25,446 nucleotides of DNA from JASFQI01 sp050115555. Lineage in GTDB: Bacteria > Desulfobacterota > DSM-4660 > Desulfatiglandales > HGW-15. The translations under genes and the position numbers were made by a program. Of this stretch, positions 1 to 7,096 are shown piece by piece. Position 1 is the first letter of the stretch. Every line of letters starts with the position of its first letter. Below the pieces are notes generated by a model. The model saw only the letters and a program-made list of their open reading frames with translations, was not told the origin of the DNA and did not search any database. The DNA is taken from assembly GCA_050115555.1 (NCBI GenBank), contig JASFQI010000024.1:1-25446 (forward strand), in the 5' to 3' direction.

Positions 1-522
1 GGTCTGGTCTTTCGGTCGCATCATCCCCCGACTCCCACCGCTTCCACCCCCTGGGGATCGGCTCATACGCCGGCGGCTCCCAACCGCTTCGAGAAATCCT
101 GGCCCTTCAACCACCTTTTTCCACCCCACACATTATGCAGGCCAGATACGTGCTGTCAATCACCAAGAAGGATCTCGGCGACATGGACCGGGTTTTTTCG
201 ATCTCAAGAAATGGGTTCATATTGTCCCCTTGGGTGCGGTTAAAAGCTGCGGTTTGTTCCCATTCACAGAAGGGCCTCTCTGCACTCTCTATCTAAGACA
301 TCAGAAAACACCGAAATATCAAATAGTTTTATAAGCAATCGCACTCTAAGGCAATCTGGCACTGTTATTGCTCTTCTATCAAGAGATTTGAAATTCATCG
401 TCAGGATGTACCGTTCTACGCACACGTAAGCATTCGTCCATGTTTTCCTGTCTCTCAAATGACCGCGAGAAAAGAAAGATACGATCATGCTCTTATAAAA
501 TCCGATACACCATTAAAACGGC
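1..522. other. Gene-free leader region
   Basis: No convincing coding sequence was found in this stretch. The first ~130 bases are C-rich on the plus strand. From about 240 onward the sequence is clearly more AT-rich than the rest of the window, as expected for a promoter region. It contains the sigma-54-type promoter listed separately. A 74-codon open frame on the minus strand (264-488) and a ~52-codon frame from 134 on the plus strand have no recognisable family features and are not called. Confidence 0.6.
357..372 (+). promoter_or_regulatory. Sigma-54 (RpoN) -24/-12 promoter
   Basis: The sequence TGGCAC-N5-TTGCT matches the sigma-54 consensus TGGCAC-N5-TTGCW exactly. The invariant GG (358-359) and GC (370-371) are separated by the required 10 bases. 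It points at the NifX-like gene starting at 523 and would leave a leader of roughly 140 nt. Sigma-54 promoters need an AAA+ activator bound upstream. No clear activator palindrome was recognised in 1-350. The match and spacing are seen; activity is inferred. Confidence 0.72.
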
Positions 523-894
523 ATGATTCGCCTTGCAATTCCAGAATTTCAATCCAGAGTTTCACCTGTTTTTGATCTGTGTACAAGGGTGTTGATCGTC
601 GACATTGAAAATCAGCGGGAAGTCGCAAGGAATACGATTTTTCTCGAAGGCTTCTCCCTGCACGAGCGTTTGAACATCCTTTTGAAATCCCACGCGTCCA
701 CGGTCATTTGCGCCGGGATCAGCGATTTGTTTCACACTATGCTGAAAAGGGCTGACATCCGAATGGTTACCGGCATTGCGGGGGAAATCGATCAGATCGT
801 CACCGCTTACATCGGGGGAGATCTCGATGACCCCCGATTTCAGATGCCCGGCCATAGGGACACTCATTCCGGTTCCAGGCCGGATGATGGGTGA
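523..894 (+). CDS. NifX/NifB-type dinitrogenase iron-molybdenum cofactor biosynthesis family protein
   Basis: This 123-aa protein has the N-terminal pattern of the small NifX/NafY/MTH1175 fold family: MIRLAIPEF, then SRVSPVFDLCTRVLIVDI, then a central alpha/beta part with VICAGIS. Members bind iron-molybdenum cofactor precursors or related metal clusters. Many single-domain members in anaerobes lie outside nif operons and have no proven substrate. The last ~20 residues (PGHRDTHSGSRPDDG) are hydrophilic and probably disordered. The Shine-Dalgarno is weak, but the ATG start fits the family N terminus. A sigma-54-type promoter lies ~150 bp upstream. The multiheme cytochrome follows on the same strand after 188 bp, so the two may share a transcript. 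Family assignment is good; the function is not defined. Confidence 0.8.
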   Translation: MIRLAIPEFQSRVSPVFDLCTRVLIVDIENQREVARNTIFLEGFSLHERLNILLKSHASTVICAGISDLFHTMLKRADIRMVTGIAGEIDQIVTAYIGGDLDDPRFQMPGHRDTHSGSRPDDG

Positions 895-1082
895 TGCCTG
901 CCTTCCGTCCCTTTAGGAAACCCCTGGTGAAATGAGTCAAAAGGGGGTGATGCACGAGAGCGGAATCCGGGTGCCGGTCGAAAAGCACGTGAAACCCGGT
1001 CGACAGGAGAAAGCAAGCCGCTCGAAATGAAAAGGGGTGTTTCGCCCATGTGTGGAAGTGATCAAACCAAAGGAGCAAGGCT

Positions 1083-2423
1083 ATGAAATGGATCAAGCGA
1101 ATCCTGCCGGTTGGGATGATCCTTGCCGTCTGTCTCTTTCTCCTGAGTAGCGGCACGGTCACCCAGTCCGCCGAGCAGGAAAATCACTGTTTCACTTGCC
1201 ATACCAATGCGCGCAAGCTGATTCAGATCACGCGGGAGATTGCCAAATCCAAGGAGGGGGAAGCCAAGGCGACGGTCGAATCCGAAGGAGAAGGGTGAGG
1301 AGGAGCGGTGGAGCCGTTGGCTCCGCACGAAAAGGTCTATGTGGACAGTGATTTTGCCGAGGACGAAAACCACGGCGAGCTCTGCTGCCACGAGTGCCAT
1401 GGCGGGGATCCTGCAGAAGCGGATTGGAAAAAGGCCCACGAAGGCGTGGTCAAGGATCCTTCCTACCCCGACCCATCGGAGACCTGTGGTGCATGCCACG
1501 ACCTGATTGCAGAAAACTACCAGAACAGTCTGCATGTGACGCTGTCTCCGTACAAAAAAATCATCGGCCAGCGAGCCGGCTCCGACAACGGTCTTCCTCC
1601 CAAAGTGGAAGAGGCCATGGGCAACCACTGCGGTTCCTGCCACAGCAGTTGCGGGACGTGTCATATCAGCCGACCTCAAGTCGTGGACGGGGGATTGCTG
1701 GACGGGCACCTTTTTCATAAGAGGCCTCCCATGCAGCAGGTCTGCACGGCCTGCCACGGGAGCCGCGTGGGCCAGGAATACCTGGGAGAGAACGAAGGCT
1801 TGAAACCGGACATTCACAAGGACAAGTACTTCAGGTGCGAGAAGTGCCACAAGGCAGAGGAGATGCACGGCGACGGCAAGGAGTATGCTCACCGCTACCA
1901 GGTCGAGAACGCGCCCAAATGCCTGGATTGCCATGAGGCCATCTACGAGCCCAAAGCGGAAAACGCGAAGAACCACTGGGTGCACAGGGACCAGGTGAGC
2001 TGTCACGTGTGCCACTCTCAACCGTATAAAAACTGTACCGCGTGCCATGTGGAAAAGGACGACCAAGGGTTCACCTATTACAAAACCAAGGGCTCCTTCA
2101 TGAATTTCAAGATCGCGCTCAATCCCCTTCGTTCGGAGCGACGGCCCGAGAAGTTCGTGACGGTGAGGCATGTCCCGGTCGATCATGACACGTTTGCGTC
2201 CTATGCCAAAGGTGCCTTGAAGGAGTTCGATGTCCTGCCGACCTGGAAATTTGCGACACCCCACAACGTCCGGCGGAAAACCCCTCAGAACGAAACCTGC
2301 AATGCGTGTCATGGAAACGAGGAGCTGTTCCTGTTGAAGAAAGACGTGGCTGAGGAGTACGTGAAGGCGAATCAGGGGGTTATTGTTTCCCCGGAGGCCA
2401 TTCCGGAGAAGCGTACCGAGTAA
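1083..2423 (+). CDS. Periplasmic 11-heme cytochrome c interrupted by an in-frame TGA (possible selenoprotein)
   Basis: The ATG at 1083 follows AAGGAG at good spacing and opens with a Sec signal peptide (basic MKWIKR, hydrophobic core to about residue 22). The first CxxCH motif, CFTCH, is at residues 36-40. An in-frame TGA at 1296-1298 (codon 72) is followed in the same frame by ten more CxxCH motifs: CHECH, CGACH, CGSCH, CGTCH, CTACH, CEKCH, CLDCH, CHVCH, CTACH and CNACH. Read through, the protein is 446 residues with 11 hemes. The downstream part could start at GTG 1308 but would lack a signal peptide. C-type heme is attached in the periplasm, so that product could not mature, which argues for one polypeptide. 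The TGA may encode selenocysteine (see the hairpin entry), or be a nonsense mutation or sequencing error. The likely role is periplasmic electron transfer. The rhodanese next door suggests sulfur or selenium chemistry, which is inference. Confidence 0.75.
1308..1326 (+). promoter_or_regulatory. Candidate bacterial SECIS hairpin after the cytochrome TGA
   Basis: An 8-bp stem pairs 1308-1315 with 1319-1326 (core GGAGCC/GGCTCC, one T-G wobble) and has the 3-nt loop GTT. Seventeen bases lie between the TGA (ends 1298) and the loop (starts 1316). Bacterial SECIS models, as I recall them, place a small apical loop with a leading G about 16-37 nt after the UGA, so this hairpin fits. The same bases encode protein, and a short GC-rich hairpin can arise by chance. 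It is a candidate only. Confidence 0.4.
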
Positions 2424-2537
2424 CCCAACGCAAAGATGGATGCAAGAAAACGGGGAGCGATCCCCCAGAAAGGAAGCATGCCGTGTCCAAAAACGATTCG
2501 GCCTGAGATCAGAAACCACAATTAAGGGAGGGAGAAC

Positions 2538-2972
2538 ATGAGGAAAATGCGTTTCGTTTCGTGGTTTGTTGCGCTGGCGGCAGCCCTGCTCTTTGTGGCG
2601 CCTTCCACCATGGCCCAGGACATGACGGCCGCGGATCTCGTATCGGAGGCCAAAAAGAGCGTCTGCGAGATTGCCGTCTCCGAGGCCAAAGAGTGCTTTG
2701 ACAAGGGCGGATACGTTTTCATTGACTGCCGGACCGAGGATGAGTTCAAGATGGGGCATGTACCCGGAGCCATGCACATCCCCAGAGGGGTCATGGAGTT
2801 CAAGATTGACAAGAAGGTTCCCGACAAAACGGCCAACATCGTCCTGTACTGCAAAAAAGGCGGGCGGGGATGCTTGGCGACCTGCACCCTCTGCCGCATG
2901 GGGTACAAGAACGTGAAAAACATGGACGGCGGCTGGATGGCCTGGGAAAAGGCGGGCTATCCGGTCGAGTAA
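2538..2972 (+). CDS. Periplasmic rhodanese-domain protein (sulfurtransferase-like)
   Basis: This 144-aa protein begins after a strong Shine-Dalgarno (GGGAGGGAG). A signal peptide with an AxA-type cleavage site lies near residue 26 (STMAQD). A single rhodanese domain follows: the FIDCRTEDEF strand with D63/R65, the GHVPGAMHIP motif at 73-82, the active-site loop YCKKGGRG with catalytic Cys105, and the GGWMAWEKAGYPV tail. Rhodanese domains carry persulfide sulfur (or selenium) on the catalytic Cys. Extra cysteines at 43, 53, 64, 112, 116 and 119 are unusual for so small a domain. C112/C116/C119 sit on the helix after the active site and could bind metal or form disulfides. It lies 114 bp after the cytochrome and ends at a strong terminator, so it is probably the last gene of that unit. 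Confidence 0.88.
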   Translation: MRKMRFVSWFVALAAALLFVAPSTMAQDMTAADLVSEAKKSVCEIAVSEAKECFDKGGYVFIDCRTEDEFKMGHVPGAMHIPRGVMEFKIDKKVPDKTANIVLYCKKGGRGCLATCTLCRMGYKNVKNMDGGWMAWEKAGYPVE

Positions 2973-3000
2973 CCCCCTCTTACCTGAAGGAAAGACAAAA

Positions 3001-3035
3001 GGGCACCTTCTCCGGAAGGTGCCCTTTGTTTTTTT
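3001..3035 (+). terminator. Rho-independent terminator after the rhodanese gene
   Basis: A perfect 10-bp stem (GGGCACCTTC/GAAGGTGCCC, 3001-3010 with 3015-3024) has a TCCG tetraloop and is followed by TTTGTTTTTTT. It starts 28 bases after the rhodanese stop codon and closes the transcript carrying the cytochrome and rhodanese. Confidence 0.93.
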
Positions 3036-3125
3036 CACTCCACAAGTACTCTTGAAGGCAGCCGAGGGAAAATCGTTTGCTTGGAGCCCGACCACGGGTT
3101 TCCGGCACTTGTGAGGCTCCGATTC

Positions 3126-3177
3126 AGAAATGACATGTTTTTGTTGGAGCGAAGCGAGGACAAAAAGAGCCGTTTCT
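3126..3177 (-). terminator. Imperfect hairpin downstream of the GAF-ATPase gene
   Basis: Nested inverted repeats lie just past the 3' end of the minus-strand ATPase gene. The outer pair is AGAAATG 3126-3132 with CGTTTCT 3171-3177 (one wobble). The inner pair is TTTTTGT 3138-3144 with ACAAAAA 3160-3166. A weak terminator for that gene is plausible, but there is no clean U-tract after a GC-rich stem. Confidence 0.3.
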
Positions 3178-3186
3178 AAACGGAAG

Positions 3187-5505
3187 CTACTTGATGCAGA
3201 CCTTGCGCACCTGAATGAGGTCTGTCTGACCGAGCATGACCTTTCGAATGCCGTCCTGCAGCAGGGTGGTCATGCCGTCCTGAATGGCCTGGTGGCGTAG
3301 TTCCTCCATCTTGGCGCGGACCTGAATCAGGTTCTTCATGTCGTCCGTGCCGTCCAATATCTCGTGAAGCCCCGTTCGGCCCCGATATCCCGTGTTGCCG
3401 CAGTTGGGGCAGCCCTTGGGTCGATAGAGCACCAGATCGTCGTTGTACTCGTATCCCAGGTTCTCAAAACCTTCCCCATAGGCCCTGGCCAGATTGTCGT
3501 ACTCGTCCCGTTCCGGATGGTACTTCTCCTTGCAGTCCTTGCACAGGGTCCTCACCAGGCGCTGGGCCAGCACACCCAGGAGCGCATCCGCGAAGTTGAA
3601 CGGGTCCATGCCCATGTCAAGGAGGCGCGTGATGGTCTCTGGAGCGCTGTTCGTGTGAAGCGTGCTGAAGACCAGATGCCCGGTGAGTGACGCCTCGATG
3701 CCTGTGGCCACGGTCTCGTGGTCGCGCATCTCACCCACCATGATGACGTCTGGATCTGCCCGCAAAAAGGCGCGCATGGCCGTGGCAAAGTCAAATCCGA
3801 TCTTGGCGTGCACCTGCACCTGACGCAGCCCGTCCTGAGTGATTTCCACCGGGTCCTCTGCCGTCCAGATCTTGGTCTCGGGCTTGTTGATGTAATGCAA
3901 CGCCGCGTGCAGGGTCGTGGTTTTACCGCTCCCCGTAGGACCGACCACGAGCACGATCCCATAAGGCTGCGTGATCATGTGAAGGAACACATCATAGTTC
4001 CGTTCGCTCATCCCCATCTTGTCGAGCGGAATGGGCTCGCCGGCGGCCAGGATGCGCATGACCACATCCTCGTTCCCACCGGCCGTGGGGATGGTCGCCA
4101 CCCGAAGCTCGATGTCCAGCGGCGCGTATCGCTTGAACTTGATCTTCCCGTCCTGCGGCAGTCGCCTCTCGGATATGTCGAGGTCCGACATGATCTTGAG
4201 CCGGGACACGATTGCGCGCTTAAAGGTGTGTGGAAGCGTCTGGTAGATTTGGCAGGCCCCGTCCACGCGGAACCGGATGACCGAATTCGCTTTTCCGGAT
4301 CGAGGCTCGATGTGGATATCCGAGGCGTTTCTGTTGTATGCATCCACGATCATCTTGTTCACGAGCTGAACGATGGCGCCGTCTTCTTCAGAGACCCGTT
4401 CGATCTCTTCGTCCTCATCCTCGACTCCACCGTTCAACTGGCCGAGGATGTCCTCGATGCTTCCGGTATCGTCCATGAGATCAGAGCGTTTTACATCAAA
4501 AAAGAGGTCGATCATCCTGAAGATGTCGTCTCGAAGGGAGACACAGTACTCGAACTCCTTTCCGGGCATCAATCGTTTGACCGTGTCCCGGGCAGGCAAG
4601 TAGTTCGGGTTCTCCATGGCGATGGCCACCACATTCCCGGACTGGCTTACGGGCACGAACGCATTTCTCTTGAGGAAATTGATCTTGAGCCCCTTGAGGA
4701 GCTGACCCGGGATCACCATTTTTTCGTCGTAGGGGATGAAGCGCGTGTGGAAGAAGTTCGCGAGGGACTTGCCCACATCGTCCTTGCTCACGTGAAGGTC
4801 GGACATGAGCACGGACTCCACCGGCTTCTTCAGCTTCCGCGCCGTGACCATGGCGTTCTGAAGGTCCTTGTCCGTGACAATGTTGTTGCTGATGAGGTAG
4901 TCGAACTTGGTGGGCTTGCTCTTCTTCGCGACTTTCTGGTTGTTAAAGAAAGCCACCCCCAGGACCTTGGCGATCTCGAGTACGGACGCCTGTTCTTCCA
5001 GGGTATAGTGATCCCCGTTTTTCTTGTTGATGAGCTGGATGACGCCCAGGAGGTACTTGTTGTACAGGATCGGCGCGGCAAGGATCTGCTTGGTGCGGTA
5101 ACCGGTTTTCTCGTCCCAGGTCCGATCGAAACGGAGCTCGGGATGGACCCGCTTCAGCTCGTTCTGATCGTAGGCATTGTATACATTCACCACCTTGCCC
5201 GACGCCGCGCAGTAGCCGGAAATGCTCTGGTCGGCGATGGGCACACGAATTTCATTGACTTCGTCGCCGGTCTTCACCTTGGAAACAATCTGCTTGGCCG
5301 CCCCGTCCACAACGTAGATTGTGATCCGATCCGCGTCGAAAAGGCCCAGGATTTCGTCCTGCATGTTGATCAGGATATCATTGGTGTCCTTTGCGGAATG
5401 GATCTTGTTCGTGATGACATTGAGCTTCTTCTGAAACTGAAGCTGTTCCTCAAGGCTTTTCTCCCTGGAAGGCTCACTTGGAATTTTTCTCGGCGTGGCT
5501 GCCAT
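3187..5505 (-). CDS. GAF-domain GspE/PilB-family secretion or type IV pilus assembly ATPase
   Basis: This 772-aa protein has an N-terminal GAF-type sensory domain (about residues 18-195, ending GVIQLINKKNGDHY), a MshEN/GspE N-domain-like segment (about 200-350), an acidic linker (EDEDEE), and a GspE-type hexameric ATPase core. The core has Walker A GPTGSGKTTT (522-531, Lys528), the Asp-box region RADPDVIMVGEMRD, the His-box GHLVFSTLHTN, and a CxxC-CxxC zinc site (C655/C658, C699/C702). Such ATPases power type IV pilus extension or type II secretion. The GAF domain suggests ligand or redox control. I chose ATG 5505 (MAATPRK) over the longer frame to 5583: the extension is unlike the family, overlaps a plausible promoter, and AGGAAG precedes 5505. 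No pilus or secretion genes flank it, so its machine cannot be told from the window. Confidence 0.88.
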   Translation of the reverse strand: MAATPRKIPSEPSREKSLEEQLQFQKKLNVITNKIHSAKDTNDILINMQDEILGLFDADRITIYVVDGAAKQIVSKVKTGDEVNEIRVPIADQSISGYCAASGKVVNVYNAYDQNELKRVHPELRFDRTWDEKTGYRTKQILAAPILYNKYLLGVIQLINKKNGDHYTLEEQASVLEIAKVLGVAFFNNQKVAKKSKPTKFDYLISNNIVTDKDLQNAMVTARKLKKPVESVLMSDLHVSKDDVGKSLANFFHTRFIPYDEKMVIPGQLLKGLKINFLKRNAFVPVSQSGNVVAIAMENPNYLPARDTVKRLMPGKEFEYCVSLRDDIFRMIDLFFDVKRSDLMDDTGSIEDILGQLNGGVEDEDEEIERVSEEDGAIVQLVNKMIVDAYNRNASDIHIEPRSGKANSVIRFRVDGACQIYQTLPHTFKRAIVSRLKIMSDLDISERRLPQDGKIKFKRYAPLDIELRVATIPTAGGNEDVVMRILAAGEPIPLDKMGMSERNYDVFLHMITQPYGIVLVVGPTGSGKTTTLHAALHYINKPETKIWTAEDPVEITQDGLRQVQVHAKIGFDFATAMRAFLRADPDVIMVGEMRDHETVATGIEASLTGHLVFSTLHTNSAPETITRLLDMGMDPFNFADALLGVLAQRLVRTLCKDCKEKYHPERDEYDNLARAYGEGFENLGYEYNDDLVLYRPKGCPNCGNTGYRGRTGLHEILDGTDDMKNLIQVRAKMEELRHQAIQDGMTTLLQDGIRKVMLGQTDLIQVRKVCIK

Positions 5506-5555
5506 AACTTCCTGCTCGTACCCCTTCAAGTGGTTCCGGAAATTGCAAAATATGC

Positions 5556-5583
5556 ATTTTATGCGATTTCCCCGAATATGCAA
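5556..5583 (-). promoter_or_regulatory. Possible sigma-70 promoter for the GAF-ATPase gene
   Basis: Read on the minus strand, TTGCAT (5583-5578) and TAAAAT (5561-5556) are separated by 16 bases. The -10 box is good and the -35 box poor. It sits in an AT-rich island between the divergent ATPase and tatD genes, about 50 bp upstream of the ATG at 5505. Confidence 0.35.
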
Positions 5584-5645
5584 CCGTTTTGTTGAATTCT
5601 CTTCCTCGATGCCCTATGATCCGCGCGAAGGAGTGTTCGCACACC

Positions 5646-6458
5646 ATGCTCATAGACAGCCACGCGCATCTGGACATGCCCGAGTATGCCGCAGACCTTC
5701 CAGAGGTCCTGCTCAGGGCCCGGGGGAATGGGGTTCAGCAGATCGTCACCGTGGGAATCGATTTTGCCTCCTCGAACCGGGCCCTTGCACTGGCACGGAA
5801 GCATTCGTTCCTTTTCGCCACGGTCGGGTGCCATCCTCACCACGCCGATGCGCTTGCCCCTGAGGACCTGGATCGCCTGGCCGCGCTGACATTGGACCCG
5901 AACGTGGTCGCCTGGGGAGAAATCGGCCTGGATTATTACAGGAACCGGGCCAGCAGAAAGGGGCAGCTCCGCGCATTTGAGAACCAGCTCGAAAAGGCGG
6001 CTCATCTCGATCTTCCCGTGGTCATCCACGACCGCGACGCCCACGAGGACGTGGTCGCATGTATCCGCGCCATGGGGGCCCGGCGCCCCTCCGGCGTGAT
6101 CCACTGCTTCAGTGGGGACTACGCGCTCGCCCGGGTGTTCCTGGATCTGGGCTTCTATCTCTCTATACCGGGTACCGTAACCTTTCCAAAGGCAGAGATC
6201 ACGCGGGAGGTGGCCGTCCGCATTCCACTCGACCGTCTCCTGGTGGAAACAGACGCCCCGTTTTTGACCCCGGTTCCCTTTCGAGGGAAACGCAACGAGC
6301 CGGCCCGTGTCGTCCATACGGCGCAGGAAATCTCCCGCCTCCGCGGATTGGATTTCGAGGAGGTGGCCTGTCAAACGGCGGAAAACACGCGCAGGGTATT
6401 CGGGCTGTCTCAGCCCGATTCCACTGAAGCGGCCGGCCAGGGAAGAACCGATCCATGA
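5646..6458 (+). CDS. tatD: TatD-family metal-dependent DNase/hydrolase
   Basis: This 270-aa TIM-barrel hydrolase of the amidohydrolase superfamily has all family landmarks in order: DSHAHLD near the N terminus (metal ligands), VGCHPH, GEIGLDYY (metal-bridging Glu), VIHDRDAHED, IHCFSG, and VETDAPFLTPVPFRGKRNEP near the C terminus. TatD enzymes are Mg-dependent 3'-5' exonucleases or endonucleases linked to DNA repair and oxidative damage. Some act as D-aminoacyl-tRNA deacylases. The ATG at 5646 (MLIDSHAHLD) is preferred because the family begins just before this motif. An in-frame ATG at 5616 has less support, and AAGGAG lies ~12 bp upstream of 5646. It overlaps maf by four bases (ATGA), so the two are translationally coupled. 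Confidence 0.93.
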   Translation: MLIDSHAHLDMPEYAADLPEVLLRARGNGVQQIVTVGIDFASSNRALALARKHSFLFATVGCHPHHADALAPEDLDRLAALTLDPNVVAWGEIGLDYYRNRASRKGQLRAFENQLEKAAHLDLPVVIHDRDAHEDVVACIRAMGARRPSGVIHCFSGDYALARVFLDLGFYLSIPGTVTFPKAEITREVAVRIPLDRLLVETDAPFLTPVPFRGKRNEPARVVHTAQEISRLRGLDFEEVACQTAENTRRVFGLSQPDSTEAAGQGRTDP

Positions 6459-7096
6459 ACGCTTCTCCCATCTGCACGGCCTGCCCCCTGATTCTGGCCT
6501 CGGCCTCCCCGCGAAGGAAGCGCCTTCTCGAGCAGGCCGGCCTGCCCTTTCTCACCCTTCCCGCCCATATCCCCGAGTCCATGGACGGGGATGATCCGGA
6601 CACCGAGGCCTGTAACCTGTCCCGAAAGAAGGCGCGGGCCGTGCTTTCCGACCGATCCGGGTCCTGGATCCTTGGAGCGGACACCGTGGTGGTGCTCGGG
6701 ACAACGATCCTTGGGAAACCCGTCGACCACGGGGACGCCCTCTCCATGCTCGAGCGCCTCAGTGGACGCGAGCATCGGGTGGTCACAGGATTTTGCATCC
6801 TGAGCCCGGCAGGCGCCGAGGTACATACCGAGGCGGTTTCTACCAGTGTGCGGTTCAAACGGCTCGACCGGGAGGAAATGGAAGGCTACGTGAACTCGGG
6901 AGAACCGTTCGGCAAGGCAGGCAGCTATGCCATTCAGGGAATCGGAGCGTTTCTGGTGGAGTCCATTGAGGGATCCTACACGAACGTGGTGGGCCTTCCG
7001 CTTTGCGCCGTGATTAAGGCCCTGCTTGCCGTGGGGGCACTGGAGCGATTTCCCGTTCCGCTGCCTTCTGCTGGCGATGAATCTCGGAAAGAATGA
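6455..7096 (+). CDS. maf: Maf-family nucleoside triphosphate pyrophosphatase
   Basis: This 213-aa protein belongs to the Maf/Ham1-like family. It has ILASASPRRKRLL near the N terminus (phosphate binding), GADTVVVLG with the catalytic-site Asp, GKPVDHGDA, and GSYAIQGIGAFLVESIEGSYTNVVGLPL. Maf proteins hydrolyse dTTP/UTP or modified nucleotides to monophosphates and affect septum formation. One deviation is visible: the usual DKAG before the AIQG segment reads GKAG here (GEPFGKAGSY). Its start ATG overlaps the tatD stop. Its last 83 bases overlap the 3' end of the convergent rlmB gene, so the C-terminal tail (after about residue 187) is probably not conserved. Confidence 0.92.
   Translation: MNASPICTACPLILASASPRRKRLLEQAGLPFLTLPAHIPESMDGDDPDTEACNLSRKKARAVLSDRSGSWILGADTVVVLGTTILGKPVDHGDALSMLERLSGREHRVVTGFCILSPAGAEVHTEAVSTSVRFKRLDREEMEGYVNSGEPFGKAGSYAIQGIGAFLVESIEGSYTNVVGLPLCAVIKALLAVGALERFPVPLPSAGDESRKE

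Noticed and set aside
134..292. ~52-codon plus-strand frame beginning MQARYVLSITKKD
   Set aside because: No ribosome binding site and no recognisable family; short open frames of this size are expected by chance.
264..488. 74-codon minus-strand frame in the leader region
   Set aside because: It overlaps the sigma-54 promoter, has no Shine-Dalgarno evidence or family features, and lies in an AT-rich regulatory stretch.
967..999. CCGGGT/ACCCGG inverted repeat with repeated GGTCGA upstream of the cytochrome, considered as a riboswitch
   Set aside because: The stem is only 6 bp with a 21-nt loop, and no cobalamin, c-di-GMP, SAM or Moco riboswitch core sequence was recognised.
1299..1310. GGAGGAG then GTG 1308 as an independent start for the downstream cytochrome part
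   Set aside because: Spacing of about 2-3 bases is too short for good initiation, and the product would lack a signal peptide needed for heme attachment. Re-initiation after the TGA remains a minor possibility.
1062..3095. 677-codon open frame on the minus strand opposite the cytochrome and rhodanese
   Set aside because: It is antisense to well-supported genes with signal peptides, CxxCH motifs and a rhodanese fold. Its composition is His/Leu/Val-rich, as expected from reversed GC-rich coding, and it shows no family motif.
3718..5595. 625-codon open frame on the plus strand opposite the GAF-ATPase
   Set aside because: The opposite strand encodes an unmistakable GspE-type ATPase; this frame has no recognisable domain and is a shadow.
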